Assembly (NCBI RefSeq): GCF_051014685.1
Contig: NC_135058.1
Span: forward strand, 9,922,811-9,986,810
Reading direction: 5' to 3'
Source of the DNA: Ptiloglossa arizonensis
Lineage: Eukaryota > Arthropoda > Insecta > Hymenoptera > Colletidae
Length of the DNA stretch: 64,000 nucleotides
The number at the start of each line of letters is the position of its first letter. Within the stretch, counting starts at the first letter, position 1. The position numbers and the translations under genes are program-made. The notes beneath the pieces were generated by a model. The model did no database searches, was not told where the DNA came from, and worked only from the letters and a program-made list of their open reading frames with translations. Positions 49,072 through 60,955 of this stretch are shown one piece after another.

Positions 49072-51980
49072 GTGAGGGTAGGGTAGATGTTTTTCTTGAC
49101 TGTAATTTTTTTTTTTTTTTGCGATATTGTTTCGAGAACGTCGTCTGTAGCGGTTTTACACCGTTTGGGTACTTTGCTAGGCGATAATGTTACTCGAGTT
49201 AATTATTCTGTAATAAGTTTGAGGTGACTGTTACATTGGTTCTGTTTAACGAGTTTCGAGTACGTTGATGCTGTGTTTTAGACACGATAAATAATTCGAA
49301 TGCAAAGATAGTCGTTTCGGTATTCAGAGGATCGAATAGGACCTTTTATGTGGTATACAATAATGCTTCACGGATCCTACAGGGGTAGAAAAGTCCTTAC
49401 CATTTATTTAGGGAGCGGTATATAAATTTTCACAACTGAGAAGAGTTCTAGCGAAAATAAATTTTCATACTTTCCAGTGAATCGAGTACAATTTTTTCTG
49501 TCAGCTTCTTAACCGCGAAAAATATGGTGAAATTTGTCGTATGAACATAATTTGTTGATAGAAGTGCTATCCAAAACGGTAAATATTTATGTATCGTTCG
49601 CCGTGAATTCCAAGAACCATGCCTCGTATATTATATAAAAGATTCCACCGTATAAAATACTTAAAAAAAAAAAGAGTTGTTAGCCCTAATAGTTTCTGAG
49701 AAAATAGCTTGTAACACTTTACGCGAGCCTTCTTGCGTATGTTGGTTACCTTGTTTCTTTACGAGGCAATTAAACAAAATTGTGCAAGCATCTAAAATAC
49801 GAAAGTTTATAGTCCACTCGTGTACTACTTGCTACGCGATCCTTTTTAATAATAAATCCAAGAACTTTTATAGAGGAGGCGCCGCATACCTCGCGGAAGG
49901 ATGTACAATCATAACTTCTAACTCGGAAGCAATTCTGGGAAATGTGTAGTATAATCTCGAATACAGGCTACATTTAAAAATAGATGTCTCATTTTATTCG
50001 AAAATAGAATCATCGAAACTGCCTCTAAGGTTCAGACCTGAGCCGTGACAATATAACAAACAATCTAGGAAACCTTGATCGTTACATACCCAACTGGCTC
50101 CTCTTTATACATTAAGAACGAGAATAAGACACGCTAAGACAAAAACGAAGTACAGTTAACAACGATAATGATAACTCTGCGACAACCTGAGAGACAACAG
50201 TAGTGTACGTGTCTCAAAAAATTCTCCCACTCCTAATCAAAAATCCAAAAACCGTGCAACACCGATGTAACACCGGATGTCTTCTCGATTGTCCTCGAAA
50301 ATTTATCCGCGGACCGATGCGACCGGAAAGCGATGCTTCCGTGAATCCAATATTCCTTCGGCATAATTTTCACTCCTAATCGTTTAAGATCGATAAAAAC
50401 CACGTAATCCCGCTAGAGTTTCACATTTGCGGATTCGTGGACCCTGTACCGGTCGTAAAATAAAAGTTACGGGGGACAGGCCGTGTTACACGCTTTGTCC
50501 GAGCGAACCGCGTACGGAAAAGTTGGAGGCTCTCTGCCGCGCATCGTTTGGTGTTTCCTTCCTTCCCTCGTAACTGTCTTCGTCTCTGTTCGAGCGTTGT
50601 CCTGTATCCGTCCCCTCTCGTGCTTCGGGTCCCCCTCTCTGATATTTTGCACCCGGTCGTCGATGGTCGCGCAAACGCCGACCGTCGTCGTCGTCGTTGT
50701 TAGTTCAACGTTAATGAACAGACGCAACAAGAAAGCGTCAAGGAACTTAACTCGGTCGCAGCCACTTAATCCCTGACTGCGGACGAACGCTGCAGATCGC
50801 AGCAGGATCAGCTCTCGCGGCGAAGGAGTTTCAGAAAATCGATCGGGCTCCGTTCTAGCGTGCGTTGCTCCGTGAACCGGTTTAAAGCAGTTCAACGCAG
50901 GGTGGTTTTACTAATTGGTGCTGAGCATCGATTACCGACCACCCCCTCGCTCTACCCGTCCCGATGCACGGGACGTTTCCTCGTCGTCGTCCCCCTCCCC
51001 CTTCAATTTCTCTGCCATATTCGATGCTCCAACCGCCTATAATGCGGCCCTCGACTTCCTTCACGCTGCGTGCCATTACTCGCGAGCTTAACACGAGAAT
51101 CGGTCCTCCGTCTGACTCTATATCGCGCGGTTACCTTCTCGATTCGTTCACCATTGGCCACGTAACGCCTGAACGGAAGTTTCGTTCGCGTTTCTCCATC
51201 CTTGCGATATCAACTGTTTAGACGACCATGGAAACGCCACGCCTGGGTCTAAACAGACCCGTGATTTCACCTCGCACAAATATTTTAGACGAAAATTCTA
51301 TCGGTAGAGAAATTCTCTTCGTGTTCGAATACCCTAGCATTCGTTCTACTGTTGCCTCTCTACGTATAAAGTTTACGTGCAATGTATATGTATACTTTCC
51401 TGCATTCGTATCGAACGATTATCATCTACGTGAGTACCGACCGAAATGGTAAACGAAAGTGATGCAATGAAAATTATATTATTGTATCTCTATACGAAGA
51501 TACCGGATCGAGAGTATAAATAGCGAAGAAAACTTGGAGGGTTCGTGTACGAGATCGTGGCGATCGATGTGTCGGTGGAATTACACGAATTGGGTCCTGT
51601 TCAAGGGCTATTCGACACGGGGTCTGTAGAATGTCTCCCTGGCAAATGCTTCGTAATGTTTGGTCCGTCGAAGAGAAATTCGATCGCTCTTGAGACAGCA
51701 GAAGACAATGGCGTAGGCACCGGAGTCTTAGTCCAGGTGTCGTTCGAGACGTTGCACGAGTTGGAAGTTTTCTACATCACCTCCACTTATTGTCTCATTG
51801 CGGAGTCTAGAAAATCTCTAACAATGGTGAAACTTCGCTTCGTACCGACCTATCTGGCAATTCGGATCGCAAGATCTTCTTTGAAGTATATTTTCGAAAG
51901 AGTATTCCTCGGAACTCGGTATTATTATCCTAGCTGAACGTTAGATAGCTGAACGTTATCCTTACTAGCAACTTACGGTA
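49072..51980. other. presumed intron or intergenic, no gene seen
   Basis: AT-rich to 50450, CpG-richer at 50460-51130, then mixed. At 51545-51937 the plus strand is open for 130 codons without simple sequence, but it has no ATG start, no domain and no clear splice sites. Confidence 0.45.
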
Positions 51981-52145
51981 TACCCCGTTTTCAAGTGACA
52001 AAATCAGAATTCTGCGTTCACTCGAAAGCGGGGTAGGTATCTATTTTAATCTCTAATTATGTCTATTATTCTATCTATAAATATATAATTATCACCCCGC
52101 TTTCGAGCGAATCGAAATCCTGATTTGTAACTTGAAAGCGGGGTG
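51981..52145. repeat. pair of opposed ~54-bp foldback elements
   Basis: Element 1 (51981-52035) has arms TACCCCGTTTTCAAGTGA and TTCACTCGAAAGCGGGGTA. Element 2 (52093-52145) has arms CACCCCGCTTTCGAGCGA and TAACTTGAAAGCGGGGTG. Element 2 read on the minus strand matches element 1 through the loop as well (AAATCAG.ATT.C), so they are two copies in opposite orientation, 57 bases apart. The arms match those at 27417-27566. Confidence 0.85.
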
Positions 52146-52609
52146 TACCATGGTTAGTCACTAAGATATTAACCGAGGTCGTTCACTTTGAAATACAAAG
52201 ATCAGTAATTGCATACGCGTGAACAAGGGGAAGTACTCGAATCGAATCTTAATACAAAGTAAAAATTGTTGCTTGAAAACGGGTATAACTATATCGAGTT
52301 TGAACATGGAATACAGTCACGCAGATCGTGTCGTCGGTAAAGTTACAGTCCCAATTGTAGAACACGCGACGATCTAACAGGTGAACGTTACTTCGTTAAT
52401 TCGAAGTAACGAAGGGCTGGCTTTGGATCCATTTTTGGACCGGGCGCTACGTGCCTCGAGTATCCTTGAAGATTATGCAAAGTATGCGATCAAAGGACGT
52501 CGTCGGGGACGTAGAGGGACAATTCTCGTCTCATCGATTTCCCGTCGTTACGTAATATGTATTTCGTAGGCAGATATTCCGTACTACGAATTGGGGAGGA
52601 AGAAAACCC

Positions 52610-52682
52610 GGCTGGGGTAGGTCAATTGGTTAGAGCAGTCGGCCGGCAAATGGAAAGCTCCGGGCTGAAACTTCGGTTACGT
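52610..52682 (+). mobile_element. tRNA-derived SINE fragment
   Basis: TAGGTCAATTGGTTAGAGCA (A-box/D-arm region), GTCGGCCGGCAAATGG, AAGCTCCGGGCTGAAACTTC (decayed T-arm/B-box). It matches the minus-strand copy at 9008 segment by segment (AATTG.T.AGAGCAGTC....GGCAAA.G). The B box is damaged (GGCTGAAACTT), so transcription by polymerase III is doubtful. Confidence 0.6.
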
Positions 52683-53547
52683 AAATCGTGTCCTTCGATT
52701 CTTTTATTCTCTTACATCCGTGGTACACAGAATATTTCAAAAATTACCATCCGTGGTCGTTCCGGTTGCACTGCGCTCGACAACGGACATTCGATTGTTA
52801 TTCCGATTTCGTTTCGTTTGGCGTCTTCGTTGGAGCACGGTGTGGCCGAAACGTATTTTCAAACGTAACCTCAAAAATATATATAAAAACGAAACAAAAG
52901 GCAAATATAGAAACTATGATAGATAAAGATAAAGAAGAGTTGTCGAAGATTTAAAACCAGCTTCAAAAATATACATGGGAGTATATTTACGATATAAGTG
53001 CAATAGGCTTGCACTTGGCAGTGTCATTTCGCCAGTATCACGTTTTAAATATAAATTGAATCAAACTGGGCTTAGTAGGTTCATACGTGTAGCTTTAACT
53101 TATAAAACAGCTATTATTCGCCGCAACGTAACCGCTGTATGGTGTATTTTCAACGTGAAGTAGAAACTTTGAATAAACAAGTAACACGAACAGTGATACA
53201 AGGAATATAAAACAGACGAGCACAGTACCACAGGTGTATCGGACACGATGCTGAAGGATCGAGTCCAGCTCGAGTCTCGAAGAGGTCTAGATATTTTACA
53301 TACGCTATTTCACGTAGACTAAGAGAGCAGTTCTTCGACCCAGCGACGAGAAGACAGAATTTTCCAGCCAAGGAAGACCAACCTGAAATCCCAACAATTA
53401 CCCACAGCTCGTGGATAGCTGAACACAAGAAACCTCGACGAATGTTCGCGCGTCGTCACCGTACATGCCCGAGAGTATCCGGAGAACTTGCAACGATATC
53501 GCAGATCCTCGCGATATTCCACGCGTGATCGATCGAACGGACGGAAA

Positions 53548-53859
53548 ATGATCAATAGCTGCTCATTAATGCCGTTCCAATTTCTCGGTATCAGCCCCGA
53601 GCCCTTCGCTGTCCTCCCCGCCCCCGTAATCGCGTTAAATCGCGATCCAGAAACTGAGGAAGCCAGTTACTCGCACCTCCGGCGCGGCGGAAACTACTAC
53701 GCTTTGCCTCGACTTCATTGTTGCGCTGGAGGTGACAGGCCTCAAAACTGGGACAAGTTTACCCGCCCATCGAGTCAGGAGTCGTTAGAGGGTGGCTGGG
53801 AGCAAGAACAACCGAGGATAGAGAGAGACTCGTGGGGAACGGAGGGGATCGATGGCTGA
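53548..53859 (+). CDS. candidate ORF, 103 residues, unknown
   Basis: An ATG frame starting MINSCSLMPFQFLGISPEPF and ending RIERDSWGTEGIDG, without simple-sequence bias. Codon use looks coding-like in the second half (GAA ACT GAG GAA GCC AGT TAC). There is a short hydrophobic stretch (residues 8-30) and two adjacent Cys, but no recognised domain. The minus strand is open for 62 codons in part of this stretch. Downstream (53860-54070) a second frame stays open for 70 codons and ends near a CG|GTAAAC donor. The region could be exonic or a conserved regulatory block; chance length is also possible. Confidence 0.2.
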   Translation: MINSCSLMPFQFLGISPEPFAVLPAPVIALNRDPETEEASYSHLRRGGNYYALPRLHCCAGGDRPQNWDKFTRPSSQESLEGGWEQEQPRIERDSWGTEGIDG

Positions 53860-56464
53860 AGGAACGAGGCGGGTCAACGATTTCGTATTCATAATCGCGA
53901 TCCACGGTGTTGGAAACTAGACGTCGAGACGCCCCGAGACGCTTCATCGTTCCCTGGTCGAACCATCATCGAAAAATCGGGTGTACCTGGACCACCGTCG
54001 GTTATTTTCGACTCAACGAGAACATCGTTTCCCGAACGACAGAGGAGGAACCGGACCAGGTTCCGGTAAACAAAGGCCAACGCTGACAATAATTAATACA
54101 CCGCTGGCGGGAAACGAGAGGAGGTGCGCGAGATCTTCTTGTGGAAACCGAGGATTTGATTAATGACGAGTTTACCGGCTTCCTCGCCATTGTGCCGACT
54201 AATTATGTCCTGGCCGCTTGGCGAACCTACTCGACGATGCGGGAGACCATCCCTCTTCGCGCGGAAAGTCAGGCCAAGGATGCGAACGGACCGGAGAGTC
54301 GCAGCGTGTAACGCTTGGATCGTTGATTCTCCGGTCTGGTAAATTGCAGGATGCTTTTGTTCGGTTTCGTCGCTGTCGATGTAATTGTCTTGTTAGACAC
54401 CGAGGTCGAGTCGCTGCACTTTCGACACCCGAAGTAACCGGTTCACGACGTCACGGGTACGTGGCTCGGGAACGATTGTCGATTGTTCGAGATCGTTTCG
54501 AGTTCACGAGGTAACCCGGATGATTGAATTCATCGCATCGGTAGGATTATTTAGTGTCTCGTTGTGCACAAGTTTTGCACAACTTGTGAAAGAATAGATT
54601 ATAGTCTTGACAATTGTGAAACTTGTAGACAGTGGTGTCTCGTATTTTTCTTAGGAAAATTTTTCTTGTTCTGAAGAAGAGCAACTAGCACTCGAAGTAA
54701 CCGATCTCTGAGAGAAATTGTATCTGACGAGATTATTCTTTGTATCGACAAGATTATCTAACGATCTTGTCTAAACAAACTCGTGGAATCGATAGACGAA
54801 TCGACACCACGATCGGAACATTTAGCTACTTGCAGATTCTATTAACGAAACCACTGCGAGGATACCACTTCTGAAGATGATCTAAAATATTCATACATTC
54901 CCTGAAAATCTTGAAAATCATGAGTTTTCCTAGTAAACGGTGCCGGTGCGCCCAGTTTCGTAAACGTTTCCTCGTGATATCGAAAACGGGAAGATCGAAG
55001 GTAGCGAACGATAGTCTCTCCACCCCCGTTCGGATATCTTCAAAGAACCATAATCGACGACAATTGTTCGTGAAAAGAGGGATGGTACGTCGATATTCCA
55101 TCGCGAGTCGTACCGGAACAACGTCAAACGGTCCCCGATGGTAACTGCAGCAGACGTCTTTCATCTTTCTTCGATCGCTCGCGTACAACGATGATTCGAT
55201 AAAATTGTTACGCGCGCGAATCCCGACAGTTTCACCGCGGGCAGATTCGCGGGATTGATATCGAAACGGTGGTCATCGATTCGAGCTGAAAGCGATAGGT
55301 TTCGAAGATCCCATTGTATCGTTACCGTGCAATCCCCCTCTCCCACCTACATCGCCGATAGTGCACCGGTTGGTTCCACGACGTGCCTCCAATTTCAGGG
55401 ATTCGATGGAGGTACCGCGAGCGGGTCACGTCTCTCGCAGTGTTCCCGTTGAACGTTTGACCGCGTCGTTTCTAACATGGTCGCGGGTCGTCAATCGTAC
55501 GACATTTGGCTTTCAGCGTGTCGCTTATCCGCGTACAAAGAGTACCTACTAGCTGCGGCATCGCGACCAACCCTGGCCCCCTGTCTGTCCCAAGTACCGA
55601 AATGTCAAACTTTGTCGAGGCATCGAAACGGTTGTTCCCTATTCGTGTCACCTTCCAGCGTCGTTTGACTGCAGTAGAAGCGGAGCTCGTCACAATCCAC
55701 CCTCTTTGGCACCCCCCCGCGCGCACTCATCCACTCTCTCTCTCTTTCTCTCTCTCTCACTCACTCTTTCTCTTTCGTATCATGGTGCCGCTCATCATGG
55801 ATACCTATACCTGTACGTCCCCATATCAGACACGTATGGGAGTAGACAGAATATACAGAGCACTAAATGCAGCTATCGGAAATCGATATCGGGGAGCCAC
55901 AGCCAGCAGCCCACTCTTCGTATCCACCTCCGTGTCCCCTCGAACCCCTCTTTCGCTCCTCTATCGCGTTCAAACCCCCCTCTGGTCGTCTCCCTCGTTT
56001 TCCAAAGGTTTTCGTCCTACCCCCCTCCCCCTACCCCCTATTTTCGCGTCTCACAATTTCATCAGGCCCTACGTCGCTCCGATTCGTTCGTCCCCGTTTT
56101 GTTTCGCCGCGAGACCGTTTCTCAAAGGGTTGGGTTTCGCCCTCCTTCGCGCGACCCGCCGAATTCTTTCGTCTCTGCGCCCGTTTCTACCCTCCCTTCG
56201 TCTCCGTTTTTTTTTTTTTCCCCCGTCCCCGTAATACGTCGAGGTACGCGCGCCCACGGGCGAGATTCTCGCGGCGGGAACGCTTCTCGTGTATCGATCC
56301 GGCTTTCGATAACGATGAACGTTATCGCCGGAACACCCGGAGAACCCCGGTGGCTGGCCCCGATCGCGCGCGCCTCTCTAAAATATTATAATTGACGATA
56401 TTGCCCCGCGGGCGGAGCCCATTTTCCGGCGCGATAGCTTTCCCTGGGATTAACCGTCGACAGC
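53860..56464. other. non-coding, no secure gene
   Basis: Sequence at 53900-54350 is balanced in composition with TAATTA/AATTAAT cores (54090, 54200) and may be regulatory. CT-rich microsatellite sequence at 55733-55775 and C-rich sequence to 56230 make the 174-242-codon overlapping frames there. No exon is supported. Confidence 0.4.
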
Positions 56465-57240
56465 TGCGGCTGAATGCATTTTTGCGCGCGACGCGCGCAC
56501 CTTACCGAGAGGAACTCGCCGGACGGGGGGGGGGTTACCGATAAGAACCGTGGAAGGTGGTATTTTCGATGGGATCGTGATGGAAAATTTTCTATACGAC
56601 GCGAGTTTCGTCGCGAAATAATTGTACTTGTTTCGAAAGTGTTTGGAATTTGAATTTCGTCAGCACCGAACTGGTTGCAATTTGAAACGAACGTAAAGTG
56701 GCGGCTGAATGCACTTTTGTGCAGCGTGTTTCACCGAAAGGAACTCGGGAGGGGGTTACCGATTAGAACCGTGGAAGGTGGTATCTTCGATGCGATTATG
56801 TTGGAAGATTCTGTACGTAACGCGAGTTTTGTCGCGAAATAATTCTATTCGTTTCTAAAATTGGAATTTGGATTTCGTCAGCGCCGAACTGGTTGCAATT
56901 AAAAATGAACGTGAGGTTGCGGTTGAATGCATTTTTGTATCCCGTGTATAACGCGAGAGTTATTAGCGAAATAATTCAATAATACTTGTTTCTGAAGTGT
57001 CTTTGGAATTTGGATTTCGTCAGCGCCGAACTGGTTGCAATTTGAAACGAACGTAAGATTGCGGTTGAATGGATTTTTTTCGTTCCGTGTATAACGCGAG
57101 TTTCGTCGCGAAATACTTGTACGATACTTGTCTCTGAAGTGTCTTCGGAATTTGGATTTCGTCAGCGGCGAACTGGTTGCAATCGAAAGTAAAAGTTGCA
57201 TCTAGAATGCACTTTTGCGCCGCGAGCGCCGAAGGGGAGC
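56465..57240. repeat. degenerate tandem repeat, ~140-230-bp unit
   Basis: GGCTGAATGCA or GGTTGAATGCATTTTTG recurs at 56468, 56701, 56921, 57062 and (decayed) 57198. Between these are TTGGAATTTGGATTTCGTCA, GCGCCGAACTGGTTGCAATT, CGCGAGTTTCGTCGCGAAAT and AACGAACGTAA. The unit shortens from about 230 to 140 bases as the GGGGGTTACCGAT.AGAACCG segment drops out after the second copy. Confidence 0.88.
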
Positions 57241-57261
57241 GCCGATAACGGATCTTAACAA

Positions 57262-57720
57262 GACGTTATTACACGATAAAATGGAATAAAATTCACCGGA
57301 ACGGTAAAGAAAACCGCGAGAAACATCGCCGGTGATCCGATCCTCCCGCAATGCGTTCGAAATTGTTCGCCGCGCGTTATAAAAGATATTATTCCGGAAT
57401 AAAATAAAATAGTTTCGATCGTAAAGAGAACCGCAAGAAAGTCAAGCGGTAATTCGATTCTCCTGTAAAACATACCGAATTAGTCGCCACGCGTTCAGGA
57501 AATATTATTGTGCAATAAAATGAAACAAAATTGCTTCACTCGCGAAGAAAACCGCAAGAAACTCCCGATGGTAATTCTATCCTCCGGTAATACATTCCGA
57601 ATTAGTCGGCGCGCGTTAAAAAGACATTATTGCACGATAAAATAAAATAACCTCGGTAGTTAGAGAAAACCGCGAGAAGCTCGAACGGTAATTTTATCTC
57701 GCGGAGGAGACAGGAGGAGG
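57262..57720. repeat. tandem repeat, four copies of ~120 bp
   Basis: Copies start near 57263, 57386, 57500 and 57624 with ACATTATT.CACGATAAAATG. They share AAAGAAAACCGCGAGAAAC, GGTAATTCGATCCTCC.GTAA and ACATTCCGAATTAGTCGCCG. The array abuts the 56465 array, but the units are unrelated. Confidence 0.9.
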
Positions 57721-59209
57721 AGAGTAGGGAGGCGTATTACCTTCGAAATTACCCGAAAAATATCTCGTCGTCCCACGAGTGGCGATAAAAGGGATTCGAT
57801 TCTCGATTGCGCGCGAGCGAGCGGGTGTCTCTTCGGTTCCGTTGGTACGATTCCCTCGCAACGAGAGACAACGGATCCGATCGAAAATCGGTAGCACGCG
57901 CGCGCGTCCTTCTTGGAGACGCGCTCACCACGGTGAACGTGCAAATTGCCGCGCACGTGCGCGCGTCTACGCGCAAAATCACGCGCGCGCATTGTTCGCT
58001 AACTGCCTCCGCAAACACTGACTAGTTAACTGTATCGATCAACGCCGGTGCAACCAGCCACCGCACCACCGTTCCTCCCCTACCCTCCGAGAACGCTCGC
58101 TAGCTCGCTCGGTGATTCGCTAGCTCGCTCGCTCGCTCGCGTGCGCGCCTATGCTTACGAAAGGGGTTCAAAGGGAGTCTCGAAGGGCTAGAAAGAGAAA
58201 AGGAACGAACGTGTACGCGCCCGGGCGATGGAAGGGTACGCTGACTGCACGGAAACGAAAAAAAAAAAAAGAAAAAAAGTAGGAGAAAGGGAAAAGAAGA
58301 GCGATGGTGGGGGTAGACGCGGGAGAAGATGGAAGTTGTTGTCGCGCGCGCGGGGGTGTTCTGTTGCTGGAGGGGGTGGGGGTAGGTGGAGGGGGGAGCC
58401 GAGCCGCGAAGTCACAGAGAAAATAGCGGCCGCGTTACATTAAACGACGCAAAGACCGAGCGAGAGCGTAACGCAATGCGCTTTGAACGCGGGTCGGTGA
58501 ACGATGCCTTTAATACGTCGACGATCGCGCGCGCATTTCGCGACGCGAGCAGCGGTCGCTGAACCGACTGCTTAGTCGACTGCCACCGGAATCGCGAAAT
58601 TTCGTCGATTAATTAATAACCACCCGCCGACCTTTTCGCTTCTTTTTCACCGCGCCTGGAAATTAATTATTCGGGGAAAGAGAGAAAGAGGAAGGAAGAA
58701 AATCGACGCGATAACAAAATGCACGTTTGCGCGTACAATCGATCGGAAACTGATTAAAACGGAGAAATATCGTACCTCGTTTAATTCGTGTCCGGATAAT
58801 GCTCGAAAAACGAAGATACAATCGGTGTACAGCGTACCGAGTGAACCGTCGAACTTGATTTCTCGCGTGACCTATGGACGAAGCGAAATTACTTCTTTTC
58901 TTTTTATCGCGGATTTTCAGTTTTCGAGGAATCTTCGAGACGGTGATGTTTGATTTCTGGCGCGTCGTTGGGCAAGTTTTCAAGAAATTAAGAATTGAAG
59001 AAAGAATTTAAACAGAGAAAGAAAGAAAATTATGGGAATGTGTGCATCACGATTGAAGATCGCCTTGAAAACTTACATAAAAGAGAAACATAGAAAGAAT
59101 TGTCGTCTCGGAGATCCCACAAAATTCATAACAAAGAAATTGTTCCGTCCATTGGTTACGAAATAAAAATCGAGTAGATCGAGTTAGATGATCCATCATC
59201 CTGTATGTA
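57721..59209. other. CpG-rich with simple repeats, no gene seen
   Basis: Alternating CG runs (57895-57990), CGCT repeats (58085-58140) and G-rich sequence (58300-58395) give several overlapping frames. AT-rich after 58600. No exon support. Confidence 0.45.
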
Positions 59210-59346
59210 TTGGGTTCTTCGGAAAGTCGTTTCGTCTTCCAAAATGGAGAATATATAATTTAAGAAAATCTATATACGCTCTAAAAAAAATCGTGTTCCA
59301 TTTTCACCAAAGAAAAAGAAACGAAATGACTCTCCGGACAACCCAA
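59210..59346. mobile_element. mariner-type MITE, 137 bp
   Basis: Flanked by TA on both sides (59208-59209 and 59347-59348), the target duplication of Tc1/mariner elements. The left end TTGGGTTCTTCGGAAAGTCG and the reverse complement of the right end TTGGGTTGTCCGGAGAGTCA agree at 16 of the first 20 bases, and both continue TTTCGT. The interior is AT-rich and too short for a transposase, so it is non-autonomous. TTGGGTT-starting ends are typical of insect mariner elements. Confidence 0.85.
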
Positions 59347-60679
59347 TAGAAAGAAACGAAACTCAGCAGCGGTGTTGGTAAATACATTTTAGTTTTCTTC
59401 CCTCCTGGTTATCCTCTTCCAATTGAAACCTATCTTCGATCAACTCGATCGTAGATTGCGCGTACAAAGTGTATTTTCTACACCGTGAAAAACAATCGAT
59501 ATTAACGGAATATTAAATTTCAATTAACAACGTTACATTTCATTCGGGGAAGAAAAATATCGAGCTCCCGATGTTGATTTAACGAAGGAATACACTGTCG
59601 TACCATCGTTTCGAGCGGTTTCGAGATGCGATGTTTTTCGTGCACTCTCCGCGCCGTGTAGAAAATCGTGTACGACGAACGAAAAACACCAAGAGAAATA
59701 CCGAAAATTAATTTCCCTCGCGCTCGTATCACCGTTACGCGGATTTACGAATTAATCGAAAAATTACCAATTTCGAAACAATTTCGCGATTCGAACGTAC
59801 CGATTTACAGGGAACCGTCTGCCGTGTATTTTTCTTGTCACGAGGACACGATCCTTTCAAATTTGCGAATAATCGAGTGTCACGAAACTCGAAATTCGTC
59901 CGGTTGTCGCGCGTTCTCGTCGCGAAGATGCAACGCGCGCGTACAGATTCGCGGGACGAAACGTATCGTATAAATTTAATTAACTCTTTAGTAACACGGG
60001 GGTGGCGTAAACAGTTCACCGATACCCGCGGAGATTTAAATGCTCTTCGCGCCGGTACGCACGGTTCTAATTAAAACGCCGCAACTTTCGCGAATTTCCG
60101 GGCGAAAATTTAAAAACTAAATTAGTATCGAACGAGAGGGGCTCGGTAGTGTCGGTTCGTTTCGCAGAGATAACCCGCGAAAATTTATGCCCGCTCGCTT
60201 GCTCGCTTGCTCGCTCGCTCGCTCGCTCGCTCGGGGGAAAAAAGTGCCGCGGCCTGGCGCTCGTTCCGCTCGAAATTAACGATTGCATAAAAATTCATTG
60301 AACAGCGCGAAAATTCATTACCCGGCGCGGTCCGAGCGGATATGAAACGGGTCTCGAACTTGCTCCACATTTCCACGTTGCAGTTAGGCGTTCACCACCG
60401 TTAGTGTATCCGTTTGTTCCGGTAAGAGAAATGTCGAATCTCGTCTCGCGTGTCCATCCCGTTAAGTACATACGCGGAATTCGATTTGCCCGACTAATAC
60501 CGTTTCGAGGCTCGACGATTACCAACCACTTTGAAAGCTACACTTTCGTGTCACGTGCGCGCGACAAAGGGCAAAACGGGCCTCCACGGCTGCTGTTAAA
60601 CTCTTCGTTATAACCGTGACCCTAACCGAATTCGTAATAGGTGGGTAGACTCGCCGCGAGCTCGATTATTGCTTCTCTG
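59347..60679. other. non-coding, no gene seen
   Basis: AT-rich to 59880, then TCG/CGA-rich to 60600. A (GCTC)n tract is listed separately. No exon support. Confidence 0.45.
60192..60234. repeat. (GCTC/GCTT)n microsatellite
   Basis: About ten CGCT units, two of them TGCT. Confidence 0.92.
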
Positions 60680-60955
60680 AAATCAGAATGGTAACAATTT
60701 TACCAAACGTGTATTGGGAATTTCTGCGTTACGATCATTATTTTTCTAAAACCGGATAGTAACAATTTTACGAAATATTCTGGAAATTTCGACGCTTCGG
60801 GACGATTGTTGTGTTTCTAAAACGGGAAAGTAACAATTTTACGAAATCTACTTTGAAATTTCTGCATTCAAGTCGATTATTAGTTTTCCAAAACGGGAAA
60901 GTAACGATTTTACGAAATGTACTGGAAATTTTTGCGTTTCTGTTAATTATTATTC
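60680..60955. repeat. tandem repeat, four copies of ~70 bp
   Basis: AGTAACAATTTTACGAAAT occurs at 60690, 60758, 60829 and 60900, preceded by TTTCTAAAACGGGAA and followed by ACTGGAAATTTCTGCG and GATTATT. Spacing is 68-71 bases. Confidence 0.9.

Noticed and set aside
51545..51937. 130-codon plus-strand frame without simple sequence
   Set aside because: Starts at GTG, has no recognised domain and no clear splice sites; length compatible with chance.
53888..54072. Peptide ending QRRNRTRF, similar to the start of a paired-type homeodomain
   Set aside because: Only about eight residues resemble it, the next position is wrong for the family, there is no following homeodomain sequence, and another frame is equally open.
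55506..56395. Overlapping frames of 174-242 codons on the plus strand
   Set aside because: They run through CT- and C-rich sequence with few stop codons in any frame; the translations are Ser/Pro/Leu-rich low complexity.
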